Assembly: GCA_947493575.1 (NCBI GenBank)
Contig: CANLRQ010000006.1
Coordinates: forward strand, 89,184 to 153,183
From: an uncultured Marinomonas sp.
Lineage (GTDB): Bacteria; Pseudomonadota; Gammaproteobacteria; Pseudomonadales; Marinomonadaceae
Direction of reading: 5' to 3'
DNA length: 64,000 nt
Both the position numbers and the translations under genes were made by a program. Below the pieces are notes generated by a model. The model was not told where the DNA came from, did not search any database, and was given only the letters and a program-made list of their open reading frames with translations. This document shows positions 1 through 9,162 of this stretch, in pieces (the first letter of the stretch is position 1; every line of letters starts with the position of its first letter).

Positions 1-71
1 AAATACTGCAATCTAAACTATTTGTTAAATGTTCACTAAACGATAATACACATATAAAGAGGACTTCTCTT

Positions 72-281
72 ATGAAGAAACAAAAACGCGATCTTCAACA
101 CAGAGCTTATATTAGAGGTTACCGTGCAGGTATGGCAGGACGCTCTAAAGGATTATCCGATCAATTTTCAGGACAGGCCCGCCCAGACTGGTTAGCAGGA
201 TGGCGAGAGGGTCGAGAAGACATGTGGAGTGGTTTCACCTCTGTCGAAGGAACACACAAAGCTGCCAATTTTCTAAATTAG
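72..281 (+). CDS. rmf: Ribosome modulation factor Rmf
   Basis: This is a 69-residue, strongly basic protein that matches Rmf in length and layout: an N-terminal KKQKRDL stretch, a repeated RGYRAG-type motif, and a central WLAGWREGRED segment. In the family, Rmf binds 70S ribosomes in stationary phase and drives formation of inactive 100S dimers. The start is supported by an AGAGGA ribosome-binding site about nine bases upstream. The gene converges on pyrD, the usual gammaproteobacterial neighbour. It is a single-gene unit closed by a hairpin at 315-354. Confidence 0.95.
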   Translation: MKKQKRDLQHRAYIRGYRAGMAGRSKGLSDQFSGQARPDWLAGWREGREDMWSGFTSVEGTHKAANFLN

Positions 282-314
282 TCTTGTTTTTTGTTTCTAT
301 TAACGTCCAAGTAA

Positions 315-354
315 AACGCAACAAAAGAGCAATTTTAGACTCTCTTGTTGCGTT
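315..354. terminator. Hairpin between convergent rmf and pyrD
   Basis: A ten-base perfect stem (AACGCAACAA against TTGTTGCGTT) encloses a loop that contains a second short GAG/CTC pairing. It lies between two convergent genes. On the minus strand the stem is followed by TTTTACTT, so it best fits a terminator for pyrD, though it may work in both directions. Confidence 0.6.
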
Positions 355-401
355 CCAATTCAATATCTAACACTGTGTTTTTCTAACGACAGTGCATTGC
401 G

Positions 402-1439
402 TTATTTAATCTGATTTTCTCTCATGTAAGCGGATGTATTTTCAACCGACTCTCTAACTAAATCTGGGCCACGATAAATAAAACCAGAATAAATTTGTAC
501 CAATTTCGCTCCGGCTTGCAGCTTTTCAACGGCATCTTTCCCACTTAAAATGCCACCTACCCCAATAATAGGTAGGGTATCTTTTAGATGATCGTACAGA
601 ACTCTAACAACTTCAGTGGACGCATCTCGTACAGGAGCCCCACTTAAACCACCTGCTTCATCTGCATGTTTGTGGCCTTTGACAGAATCACGAGACAAGG
701 TTGTATTAGTGGCAATAATACCATCAACCCCTTGTTCATATAATGTATCAGCTACTAAACGAATTTCATCCGCCGACATATCAGGTGCAATTTTAACGGC
801 TAAAGGAACTTTTTTTCCATGTTCATCAAAATAACGATTTCTCGCTTCAACCATTGGTGAAATAAGCTCTGCTAAACTTTCACCAAATTGCAATGTTCTT
901 AATCCAGGCGTGTTAGGTGAACTGATATTTGCCGTTATATAGTCTGCATAAGGAATCACAGTATTAAAACATGCTAGGTAATCATTCACAGCATCCTCAA
1001 CAGAGGTCGTTAAGTTTTTTCCAATATTAACACCCAAAACCCCTGAATATTGACGCTGCTTCAGCTGACCAACCATATGATCAACACCTTTATTGTTAAA
1101 ACCCATACGATTAATTATTGCTTGATGTTCAGGCAATCGAAATAATCTTGGTTTTGGGTTACCTGCCTGCCCTTTTGGCGTCACAGTCCCAACTTCAACA
1201 AAACCAAAGCCCATTGCCCCTAAGGCCTCAAATGCATCTGCATTTTTATCAAGCCCTGCTGCGAGTCCAACAGCATTAGGAAAAGTAAGCCCCATAACAT
1301 CAACAGGTGTTGATGGAAGCTCTTCAGTAAAGAGTTTATTTACACCAATACGCTGCCCAGCTGCGAGTAGCTCTAAAGACAATTCATGAGAAACTTCAGC
1401 ATCTAACTTAAAAAGTAAAGAGCGAGCTAGGTTGTACAT
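402..1439 (-). CDS. pyrD: Dihydroorotate dehydrogenase (quinone), class 2
   Basis: PyrD oxidises dihydroorotate to orotate in pyrimidine synthesis, using FMN and passing electrons to membrane quinone. The protein shows the amphipathic N-terminal helix of class 2 enzymes, NAVGLAAGLDKNADA for FMN binding, NRMGFNN, the catalytic-loop motif ANISSPNTPGLR with its serine, and IIGVGGILSG near the C-terminus. I chose the second methionine (MYNLARSLL), which aligns with the usual family start and gives 345 residues; a start three codons earlier at 1448 is also open. The gene converges on rmf. Confidence 0.95.
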   Translation of the reverse strand: MYNLARSLLFKLDAEVSHELSLELLAAGQRIGVNKLFTEELPSTPVDVMGLTFPNAVGLAAGLDKNADAFEALGAMGFGFVEVGTVTPKGQAGNPKPRLFRLPEHQAIINRMGFNNKGVDHMVGQLKQRQYSGVLGVNIGKNLTTSVEDAVNDYLACFNTVIPYADYITANISSPNTPGLRTLQFGESLAELISPMVEARNRYFDEHGKKVPLAVKIAPDMSADEIRLVADTLYEQGVDGIIATNTTLSRDSVKGHKHADEAGGLSGAPVRDASTEVVRVLYDHLKDTLPIIGVGGILSGKDAVEKLQAGAKLVQIYSGFIYRGPDLVRESVENTSAYMRENQIK

Positions 1440-1515
1440 TGAGTGCATCCTCTAAAAGATAAAAATCATAAAATTAAAAACATGGTCAACAATATTCAAA
1501 TACTATAAACGTTGG

Positions 1516-1737
1516 CTAGCCTATTTTATTTACACCAACCAGTTTATTTCTCTCATCAAACTCGATTTCATAGGTGCCATACAAACCTTGATGAGTGACA
1601 AAAGGTTGGAAAATCTTTAACGGCAGTTGGACATTTCTTCCATCACGGCTCTTTGCCATCAAATTTTTTACTGTTCCACGATACATTTCTTTGAATTTAA
1701 ATGCTGACACACTGACATCTATTACTATTTTTGCCAT
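1516..1737 (-). CDS. DUF2835 family protein
   Basis: This 73-residue protein (start MAKIVIDVSVSAF, ending in DERNKLVGVNKIG) resembles the small DUF2835 family found next to pyrD or in housekeeping neighbourhoods of marine gammaproteobacteria. The sequence looks like a compact beta-rich domain with a basic middle (YRGTVKNLMAKSRDGR). No function is known for the family and none is proposed here. It is divergent from the MoxR operon, with about 100 bases of shared upstream DNA. Confidence 0.75.
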   Translation of the reverse strand: MAKIVIDVSVSAFKFKEMYRGTVKNLMAKSRDGRNVQLPLKIFQPFVTHQGLYGTYEIEFDERNKLVGVNKIG

Positions 1738-1863
1738 CTAAAAACCCTTTATTACGATTCTCTTACGTTTACCATATTGTCTTCTCTATTTTCAATCCAT
1801 TAAGATTACGCATTATATTGTGTCTCCCGTTTTAATAACAGAAGTATGAGGAATATAACCTTA

Positions 1864-2829
1864 ATGGATGACTTAATTCACATTTTACAAAGTGAGCTAA
1901 ACAAAACAATTGTTGGACAAGACGAACTCGTTAAAAATTTGCTTATCTCTTTGATTGCAGATGGTCACGTTTTACTTGAAGGTCCTCCAGGGATAGCAAA
2001 AACAACAGCGGCGAAAGCACTAGCAAACAGCATTGATAGTCAATTCCATCGAATTCAATTTACTCCAGACTTATTACCTGGCGATGTAACGGGTTCTGAT
2101 ATTTACCAACAAACTACTGGGCAGTTTGAATTTGTTGCTGGCCCTATAATGAATAACATCATTTTAGCAGATGAAATTAATCGTGCCCCGGCAAAAGTAC
2201 AATCAGCATTACTCGAAGCAATGGGAGAAAGGCAGGTCACTGTTGGAAATAAAAGCTACTCACTACCTGAGCTCTTTTTTGTCATTGCCACCCAGAACCC
2301 TATAGAACAAGAAGGCACCTATCCGCTACCAGAAGCTCAATTAGATCGGTTTATGATGAAAATCAAAGTCGGCTATCCAAACGCTGAAGAAGAAAGAGAA
2401 ATATTGCGACGCGTCCGATCCTCTCAATCATCAGAACAAGCAAGGCCAACACCTGTCTGCTCCATAGAAGATATCCTTAAGATGCGTACAGCTGCCTTAA
2501 ATTTATATATGGCTGATTCTGTTGAACAATATATTGTTCAGATCATTATGGCCACACGCCATCCCGAACACTACTTCCAGGAAAATAAAAAAGAACAAGA
2601 AAATTTGATTGAGTTTGGCTCAAGCCCACGAGGCACTCTCGCACTAGATCGCTGCGCTAGAGCACATGCCCTCCTGCAAGGAAAAGATTATGTGACTCCT
2701 GATGATGTAAAAGCTGTCGCCCACAGTGTTCTGCGCCACCGCATATTACCTTCTTTTGAAGCTGAGGCTCATGGGCTAACAACAGACATGATTTTAAAGA
2801 TTTTATTAGACCGCATCCCCGTTGTTTAA
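1864..2829 (+). CDS. MoxR-family AAA+ ATPase
   Basis: This is a 321-residue AAA+ ATPase of the MoxR type. Walker A is GPPGIAKTT near residue 40 and Walker B is ILADEINRAP near residue 100. The family-typical QNPIEQEGTYPLPEAQLDRF follows (sensor 1 and downstream region). MoxR proteins act as chaperone-like ATPases for von Willebrand factor A (VWA) proteins encoded beside them, and this gene heads exactly such an operon. An upstream ATG at 1846 is open, but the one at 1864 has a GAGGA sequence at a usable distance, so I prefer it. What the complex acts on is unknown. Confidence 0.9.
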   Translation: MDDLIHILQSELNKTIVGQDELVKNLLISLIADGHVLLEGPPGIAKTTAAKALANSIDSQFHRIQFTPDLLPGDVTGSDIYQQTTGQFEFVAGPIMNNIILADEINRAPAKVQSALLEAMGERQVTVGNKSYSLPELFFVIATQNPIEQEGTYPLPEAQLDRFMMKIKVGYPNAEEEREILRRVRSSQSSEQARPTPVCSIEDILKMRTAALNLYMADSVEQYIVQIIMATRHPEHYFQENKKEQENLIEFGSSPRGTLALDRCARAHALLQGKDYVTPDDVKAVAHSVLRHRILPSFEAEAHGLTTDMILKILLDRIPVV

Positions 2830-2843
2830 CACAGGTTATATAT

Positions 2844-3761
2844 ATGGATCACCTTATATCACCGCCGTCCCCCATTCTAAATAGCAACGATTTAATTGCC
2901 CTTGCTCCTTATGCTAAACATTTAGGTAAAGCACCTAAAAAAGTGCAGCATTCGCAACCTAACGGTCAACATCAAAGGCGAATAAAAGGCCATGGAATGG
3001 AAATGTTAGAGCTCAGACAATACCAGATGCATGATGAATTTCGTCATATTGACTGGAGAGTAACAGCTAGAACAGGTGAAGCACACACGCGCATTTACGC
3101 TCAAGAAAATGAACACAAACGTCTATTGATGCTGGACATAAGTGGATTAGGGTATTTTGGGACACAACATACGTTTGTAACAACTCGTATGATTCAAGTA
3201 GCCAGCCTTATCGCATGGCGCACTCAAATCAAAAAAGACAGTCTCGGGTATTGTTTAACATACGGAGCTCAAACCCATCAAAAGGCAAATACCCACAACA
3301 AAAAAAACTTTTCATCCCTCATGCTTCAATTAGCGGATGCGACTGGTCTACATAATAGAGAAGAGCCTGTTACAGCCAATGCTTGGGAATCACTCCATAA
3401 CTCTAAATCCATTAAACAGCAAAATGTCATTATTCTTAGCGACCGTCTTGAAATATCGCCTCAGAGCATCAACCAATTGGCTTATTTAGCTAAGCATAAT
3501 TATGTTCACTGGATTGAAATAGTCGATAGAAATGCCCAAAATCTTCCAATTGGACAATATCTCACAGAAGATAAAGGAGGCGTGAAATGGCTATCTATTT
3601 CAAAAAAATCTCAGGGGTTGGTCCAACAAGAATTAAAACAGAAAAGCGCTTCTCTAAAGAAACAGCTAAACTCGCTAGGCATTAGCTTGCACTCTTATAA
3701 CTTAACTGAATCCCCGATTTCAATTGCACGCAGTTTATTAGCACTTGGAGTAATTCATTAA
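2844..3761 (+). CDS. DUF58 domain protein
   Basis: This 305-residue protein carries the DUF58 signature (GHGMEMLELRQY followed by DEFRHIDWRVTART, around residues 50-77). It continues into a VWA-like fold (LLMLDISGLGYFG), which resembles the metal-site strand although the usual DxSxS is degraded to DISGL. DUF58 proteins lie between MoxR ATPases and Bat proteins. It is 14 bases downstream of moxR and overlaps the next gene by one base, so the genes are probably cotranscribed and translationally coupled. Confidence 0.88.
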   Translation: MDHLISPPSPILNSNDLIALAPYAKHLGKAPKKVQHSQPNGQHQRRIKGHGMEMLELRQYQMHDEFRHIDWRVTARTGEAHTRIYAQENEHKRLLMLDISGLGYFGTQHTFVTTRMIQVASLIAWRTQIKKDSLGYCLTYGAQTHQKANTHNKKNFSSLMLQLADATGLHNREEPVTANAWESLHNSKSIKQQNVIILSDRLEISPQSINQLAYLAKHNYVHWIEIVDRNAQNLPIGQYLTEDKGGVKWLSISKKSQGLVQQELKQKSASLKKQLNSLGISLHSYNLTESPISIARSLLALGVIH

Positions 3762-4237
3762 TGAATGACCTGTTAAACACAGACATTGATTTACCACACA
3801 AAGCCTTCATATTACCTGAAGCGATCCCCATGTGGCCTCCAATCTGGTGGTCTTGGCTTGTCTTACTTCTGATAATCACTGTTATTTCTATAGTAGCTGC
3901 CCACTATTATCGTGTCCGTAAAAATAATGCCTATCGAAAAGAAGCCATTAAATTACTCGAACATACTGAAAACTTAGACGATAAAGCGTTACTTACACAC
4001 TGCCACACTCTTATTAAGCGTTGTTTAGTTAGTAAAAATAGAGATATAGATGCATCCATTACCACTAGAGATTTGATCCCATTACTAGATAAAGATATGA
4101 CGAAAAACCGGTCTTTTGAAAGTCTCGGTGCTTGGTTTATAGATGGACAATATCAGCCTGAATTGCACCTTAAAAAAGAAGACCGTACTAACTTGATTAT
4201 GACAACAAAACGATGGATAAAAAAACATCATGCTTGA
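3761..4237 (+). CDS. DUF4381 domain membrane protein
   Basis: This 158-residue protein has one strong transmembrane segment near residues 27-47 (WWSWLVLLLIITVISIVAA), preceded by the DUF4381-typical proline/tryptophan stretch IPMWPPIWW. The C-terminal cytoplasmic part is charged and helical. In family context it is the small membrane partner in MoxR/Bat operons. The start codon overlaps the stop of the DUF58 gene, and its own end overlaps the next gene by eight bases. Its biochemical role is unknown. Confidence 0.85.
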   Translation: MNDLLNTDIDLPHKAFILPEAIPMWPPIWWSWLVLLLIITVISIVAAHYYRVRKNNAYRKEAIKLLEHTENLDDKALLTHCHTLIKRCLVSKNRDIDASITTRDLIPLLDKDMTKNRSFESLGAWFIDGQYQPELHLKKEDRTNLIMTTKRWIKKHHA

Positions 4238-5225
4238 ATTTATTTGGCCTTGGTTTTTTATTGCCTTACCTTTGCCCTTTTTAATGCGTTTTGCAAAACC
4301 AACTGTTCCTAATAAAACTGCTGTTTGGTGGCCCAACGCAGGTCTTATCGCTCAACAGACGAAAAACAATTTCAGTAAGAGCTTTATCAAAAAGCCAACC
4401 ACTTTGCTTTTTTTCATATCTTGGCTGCTATTAGTAACAGCCATAGCGAGACCGGTATGGATTGGTGCCCCAACTAAAATAACCCCTTCAGGTAGAGATT
4501 TATTTATTGCTTTAGATTTATCAGGTAGCATGCAAGTCACTGATATGTATATAAACGACCAGACAGAAGATCGTCTTAGCTCCGCAAAACATGTTTTAAA
4601 TAGCTTTATTAAAGAAAGAAAAGGAGATCGTATTGGCGTCATTGTTTTTGGCACAAAAGCCTATTTACAAGCACCTTTAAGCTATGATCTTGACACGCTA
4701 AGCCAACTTATTAATGAAAATCAAATTGGGTTTGCAGGAGAACAAACAGCCATTGGAGATGCCATTGGTTTGGGTATAAAGCAGCTCGAAGAAAAAGAAA
4801 ATGATAAAAAAGTCATGATCTTGATGACAGATGGAGCCAACACTGCAGGCCGAGTCCAACCCTTCCAAGCAGCTGAATTTGCAGCCACACAACATGTTAA
4901 AATACATACAATTGGAATTGGTGCAGAAGAGATGGTGGTGCAAGGTTTTTTTGGTCCTAAAGTCATAAACCCATCTTCAGACTTAGATGAAGACTTACTT
5001 AAAAACATAGCGAGTGCAACGGGAGGTCAGTACTTTCGAGCAAGAAGTACTGAAGAGCTAAGTCGCATTTACGAATTTATTGATGAGTTAGAGCCCACTC
5101 CGAGCGAGTCTCTTTGGCAACGACCAAAAACAACCTTACTACATTGGTTAGGGCTAGCAAGCCTTATATTAACGGGGATTGGACTGATCTTACAAAATAA
5201 AGCTTTAATTAAGGAGAAGGAATGA
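4230..5225 (+). CDS. VWA domain membrane protein, BatA-like
   Basis: This 331-residue protein has two N-terminal membrane segments (residues about 3-20 and 55-73) and a C-terminal one (about 305-322). Between them lies a VWA domain. The metal-binding motif DLSGSMQVTD near residue 95, a threonine in GEQTAIGDAIG and MILMTDGAN near residue 190 are all intact, so the site should bind divalent metal. This matches BatA (aerotolerance operon). The name reflects Bacteroides work; the role in gammaproteobacteria is poorly defined, perhaps envelope stress. It overlaps both neighbours by a few bases. Confidence 0.9.
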   Translation: MLEFIWPWFFIALPLPFLMRFAKPTVPNKTAVWWPNAGLIAQQTKNNFSKSFIKKPTTLLFFISWLLLVTAIARPVWIGAPTKITPSGRDLFIALDLSGSMQVTDMYINDQTEDRLSSAKHVLNSFIKERKGDRIGVIVFGTKAYLQAPLSYDLDTLSQLINENQIGFAGEQTAIGDAIGLGIKQLEEKENDKKVMILMTDGANTAGRVQPFQAAEFAATQHVKIHTIGIGAEEMVVQGFFGPKVINPSSDLDEDLLKNIASATGGQYFRARSTEELSRIYEFIDELEPTPSESLWQRPKTTLLHWLGLASLILTGIGLILQNKALIKEKE

Positions 5226-6973
5226 TGGAGCTGCTTCCTGGCCTTTACTTCGCCCGTCCTTCTTGGCTATTGTTGCTAATTATTGTCGTTCTAGGCTCTT
5301 TAATTATGAGCAAAAAAACGTCGACACGAACAACGTTTGAACATTTTATCGACCCAAAGCTACTGCCTTTTCTAACCAAGACCAATAAAAAACACAACAT
5401 TATAAAATGGTTCGGAATAAGCAGCGCTTTATTAGCCATAATTGGCTTGTCTGGCATAAGTTGGGAAAAACAAGTTCAACCTACTTATGATACAAATACG
5501 AAAACCATTTTACTGATTGATCAATCAATTTCTTTATACTCCACCGATATTAAACCAAACAGGCTTACCAGACTAAAACAAAAACTAAGAGACCTTATCG
5601 ATAATGTCTCTGATGGGGAAATTGCTATGGTCGCATTTGCAGGAGATGCGTATACCATCAGTCCTTTTAGTTCGGATAAATCGACTATTACTCATTTTTT
5701 ATTAGCATTAGATCCGCTTATTATGCCCTTGTATGGTAGTAATCTATATTCAGGAGTAGAAACAGCGTTATCCTTGCTAAAAAACAATGAATCGCCAGCC
5801 CACCTCATTATTTTTACCGATCATGTTACCGAGCAAGAACTAATAAGTATTCCTAGCATTGATGGACTAACATCAATTCAGGTAAGCATCATTGGTGTTG
5901 GAACTCAACAAGGAGGTGAAATTGTATTGCCAGATGGAACCCTATTAAGAAAAGATAATCGCATAGTACAACCTACCCTACCAATAGATAGACTAAGCAA
6001 TCTTGCGACAGAATTAAAAGGCCAATACTTTGATAGCCAACTTTCCCAGTCGGATGTTAATCAACTAACTGAAACACAACTCAATAGTCAAACTCGCCTT
6101 CAACAATCCAGTTCACAAAGTAATCTATGGGTTGAAAAAGGTCACTGGCTATTAATGCCGTTGTTAATTTGGCTATTAGTTCAATTTAGGCCTGGGGCCT
6201 ATCTTGTTATCATAATGAGTTTAAATAGTTACTCACCTCAGAGCACAGCATCGCCACTAGAGTGGTTTATGACAGATGATCAAATTGCTCAAAGAAGAGT
6301 TGATAATCAGAATTGGCAAGAAGCATTAGAACGCTTTGAAGACAAAAAATGGCAAGCCGCATCAAATTATGCTCTAGAAAAATACGCTGAAGCAGCAGAC
6401 ATGCTAAAATCCCAACCGCAATCAGCAAATGACTTCTATAATCTAGGAAACAGCCTTGCAATGTCAGGCCAAGTTGAAGACGCAATAACGGCCTATGAAA
6501 AAGCCCTTGAACTTAATCCAGAATCTCAAGAGACAAAAGATAATTTAGACTACTTAAAACAAAAAGCACAAGAACAACAAGCTAAAGAGCAGGAAAAAAA
6601 TCAAGAACAGCAAAATCAAGAGCAGCAACAAGAAGAAAGCCAAAAGCAAAAAAACAATGAAGAGCAAAACACTCAAAAGGAAGGACAGAACAAGCAAAAT
6701 GACTCTTTAGATCAGCAAAATGATAAAACACAAGAAAACGCTAAGCCAGATCCCAAGGATCAACAAGACAGTAAATCGGATAACAAAGAACAATCCGAAC
6801 AAGGTGCAACCCAGAACAAGCTCACCGATGAAGAACAACTTGCATTAGACCAATGGCTAAGGCAAATTCAAGATGACCCAGGTGGCCTATTAAAACGCAA
6901 GCTTTGGTATTTACACCAAGAAAAGCGAGCTGAAAATCGATTTAAACAAAAGGACGGACTACCCATATGGTAG
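5222..6973 (+). CDS. VWA plus TPR protein, BatB-BatC fusion
   Basis: This 583-residue protein joins two functions that are separate in some operons. The N-terminal half has two membrane segments and a VWA domain whose metal motif DQSIS lies near residue 100; a third membrane segment follows near residue 310. The C-terminal half carries TPR repeats (clear unit FYNLGNSLAMSGQVEDA around residue 405), then about 100 residues very rich in Gln, Glu, Lys and Asn, and finally a short DEEQLALDQWLRQI segment shared with BatC-like proteins. It starts with a good GGAGAAGG site and overlaps batA by four bases. Confidence 0.88.
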   Translation: MMELLPGLYFARPSWLLLLIIVVLGSLIMSKKTSTRTTFEHFIDPKLLPFLTKTNKKHNIIKWFGISSALLAIIGLSGISWEKQVQPTYDTNTKTILLIDQSISLYSTDIKPNRLTRLKQKLRDLIDNVSDGEIAMVAFAGDAYTISPFSSDKSTITHFLLALDPLIMPLYGSNLYSGVETALSLLKNNESPAHLIIFTDHVTEQELISIPSIDGLTSIQVSIIGVGTQQGGEIVLPDGTLLRKDNRIVQPTLPIDRLSNLATELKGQYFDSQLSQSDVNQLTETQLNSQTRLQQSSSQSNLWVEKGHWLLMPLLIWLLVQFRPGAYLVIIMSLNSYSPQSTASPLEWFMTDDQIAQRRVDNQNWQEALERFEDKKWQAASNYALEKYAEAADMLKSQPQSANDFYNLGNSLAMSGQVEDAITAYEKALELNPESQETKDNLDYLKQKAQEQQAKEQEKNQEQQNQEQQQEESQKQKNNEEQNTQKEGQNKQNDSLDQQNDKTQENAKPDPKDQQDSKSDNKEQSEQGATQNKLTDEEQLALDQWLRQIQDDPGGLLKRKLWYLHQEKRAENRFKQKDGLPIW

Positions 6974-8814
6974 TAATAGACATTAATTCCTGCCGCACTC
7001 CCAATATACTCGGCACTTTAAAACTCTTACTCGGAACTTTAAAACTCTGTATAGCATGCATTTTTTGCTTAACCAGTTTGCAGGCTTTTTCAGCATCTGT
7101 TATTGCCTCTCTGAACAAAAATAGTGTTGTTGAAAACGAAATAGTTCAACTAAGCATAAGAACAGATTTCCCTAATACAGGCTCAGGGCCAGACTTGACT
7201 CCCTTAAAAAGAGACTTTGATATTCTTGGGCAAAGCCAAAACAGTCAATTCAGGTTTAATTTAGGAACTAGCCAAGCACTTAACTTTTGGGTTATTAATT
7301 TAATGCCAAAGTCAGTAGGTAAAATAGAAATCCCATCGATTAAGGTTGGAGAGCATCAATCTGAACCTCTGATTCTCGATGTCAAAAGCTCTCCTCAATT
7401 ACTTGATCAAAACGGTAATGCCCCCGTTATTTTAAAAATGACGTCTTCAGAGCCTCAGCCTTACTTGCAACAACAAGTAATCCTGACTATGGAGCTTTAC
7501 ACCTCTGTCGCGCTCCAAAACGCCAACATATCAACCCCCAATCACGCCAACCTAATCATCGAAAGATTAGTGGATGATCAGCTACGTAATGAAACAATTA
7601 ATGGAACAACCTATCAAGTATTGACCCGAGAGTTTCTTGCTTTCCCACAAGTAAGTGGTGTATTGGACCTTCCCCCGCAAACAATTTCGGCAATGATAAA
7701 TACCTCAACAGGTCGAAGAGTCATAAAAGTACAGAGCTTGCCCATTGCATTACAAGTTCTTCCGATCCCTGCCAGTTACTCTAATGATTATTGGCTCCCA
7801 GCTAATAATGTTATTATCAGCAGCAAATTAAACCCCTTTGAAAATGCCCATGTTGGCGACACGCTTATTTGGGAAATCATGATCGACGCAACAGGCGTAT
7901 TACCAGAACAAATACCACCAATTGCTTTTTCAAGCACGTCTGAATATAAACTTTACCCACAACCAGCAAAATTTAACAGTCAAAAAAGCGCCTTAGGCAT
8001 TAACGGCAGCCAATCGATTACTATTGAGGTTGTACCAACTCAAAGCGGAGAAATCACACTTCCTTCAATTGAAATCCCATTTTGGAACTCCGAAGAAAGA
8101 AGTTTAGAAGTCGCCTCCAGTGAAAGCATAAGTTTAAATGTTTTACCTTTAGGAACCAATCTACAGAATCAAGCTGGCACATCTAACAACCAACAATTGA
8201 GCACTACTCCAGAAACCAGTAACTCATCTCTTGCTGCAACAGAAATTAGTAGACCTATTTCATTAGCAAAAAATAATGACAAAGACCAAGAAACATCTCA
8301 ATCAATTGAGGTTGAGCTCGAAGTAGCAGGATCCCAGAGTGATGGGGATATAAAAATCATATTACTAGCAATTATTTCTATGTTAACTCTCATTGTGGGT
8401 GCGTGGTTGTATAGAACTAAGCGCCGCCAGACGAATAGCGCTTCTGAAGAAGATAACATCCCTACAATTAAAGAGTTTGCACCTTTGACATTACAAGATG
8501 AAAAAGCCGCATATTCGCAATTATTAGAGTGCTGTCATAACAATCAAATTAATCTTTTAAGAGGTTATCTGCTTGAATGGGCTCGGATCAGATGGGGAGA
8601 TGAGCAGGTGTTTAGCCTAGAAGACATAAAACGACTGAGCAATTCAGCTGAAATATCTCAACTCATTATGGAGTCTGAATTGATAATGTATTCAGATAAG
8701 GCCAGCAATCAATGGGATGGACAAGCGTTAGCAGAAGCGCTTGAACAAAACATCCATGGAATACAAAAAGATAGCCCATCTGAAAAATTAAAAACACTGT
8801 ATCCAAATTTTTAG
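6967..8814 (+). CDS. BatD-like protein (oxygen tolerance family)
   Basis: This 615-residue protein has a hydrophobic N-terminal signal (LCIACIFCLTSLQAFSAS near residues 34-51), a long beta-rich periplasmic part, and one transmembrane helix near residue 465 (IILLAIISMLTLIVGAWLY). A short cytoplasmic helical tail follows. This is the BatD layout (PF13584). It overlaps the previous gene by seven bases and closes the operon. The signal region contains an imperfect 18-base tandem repeat (GTLKLLLGTLKLC). The stop codon TAG overlaps the first bases of a family A interspersed repeat, so the present C-terminus may have been set by that insertion. Confidence 0.85.
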   Translation: MVVIDINSCRTPNILGTLKLLLGTLKLCIACIFCLTSLQAFSASVIASLNKNSVVENEIVQLSIRTDFPNTGSGPDLTPLKRDFDILGQSQNSQFRFNLGTSQALNFWVINLMPKSVGKIEIPSIKVGEHQSEPLILDVKSSPQLLDQNGNAPVILKMTSSEPQPYLQQQVILTMELYTSVALQNANISTPNHANLIIERLVDDQLRNETINGTTYQVLTREFLAFPQVSGVLDLPPQTISAMINTSTGRRVIKVQSLPIALQVLPIPASYSNDYWLPANNVIISSKLNPFENAHVGDTLIWEIMIDATGVLPEQIPPIAFSSTSEYKLYPQPAKFNSQKSALGINGSQSITIEVVPTQSGEITLPSIEIPFWNSEERSLEVASSESISLNVLPLGTNLQNQAGTSNNQQLSTTPETSNSSLAATEISRPISLAKNNDKDQETSQSIEVELEVAGSQSDGDIKIILLAIISMLTLIVGAWLYRTKRRQTNSASEEDNIPTIKEFAPLTLQDEKAAYSQLLECCHNNQINLLRGYLLEWARIRWGDEQVFSLEDIKRLSNSAEISQLIMESELIMYSDKASNQWDGQALAEALEQNIHGIQKDSPSEKLKTLYPNF

Positions 8815-8956
8815 AGACCTTTGCACGAAACCATGAGCGATGACAAAACGAAGCAAAAACAGGCAAGGAAAAACAGACGAAAAAGTGGCGTTTATGAGTT
8901 ATAAATGCGCATTTTAAGTCTGTTTTTAAAGCATTAGCAAGCGTGCAAAGATCTCT
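8813..8956 (+). repeat. Interspersed repeat family A, copy 1
   Basis: This is a 144-base element with inverted ends (AGAGACCTTTGCACG at the left; GCGTGCAAAGATCTCT at the right). The core contains GTTTATGAGTTATAAATGCGCATTTT, recurring at 34361, 42546, 49535 and 59442. No open frame of its own is visible. It abuts the batD stop codon and is followed 17 bases later by a family B element. The structure resembles a small non-autonomous transposon-like repeat. Confidence 0.8.
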
Positions 8957-8972
8957 TCTAATAGATAAGCTA

Positions 8973-9130
8973 AAGGAGGTACAAATACACCCTTTTGCAT
9001 CAGTATGTGGATAAAAGCCTGTTATTCGAGTCGAATGAGAATAGCCGGCCTATGTTAGAAATATTCAACAAAGAATCCTGGCTTTTAGACCATATTCTGT
9101 AAGTCTTAGTAGACTTATTCGCACCTTTCC
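8973..9130 (-). repeat. Interspersed repeat family B, copy 1
   Basis: The right end reads CTTAGTAGACTTATTCGCACC and the left end GGAGGTACAAATA, so the ends are roughly inverted. The core (GTGGATAAAAGCCTGTTATTCGAG) is the reverse complement of the core of the copy at 20534-20811. Together with the family A copy it fills the 348-base gap between batD and the Dyp peroxidase, leaving only about 30 bases for a promoter and ribosome-binding site. Confidence 0.75.
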
Positions 9131-9162
9131 TAAACACTTACAATCATTTAGAGGAAACTTCA

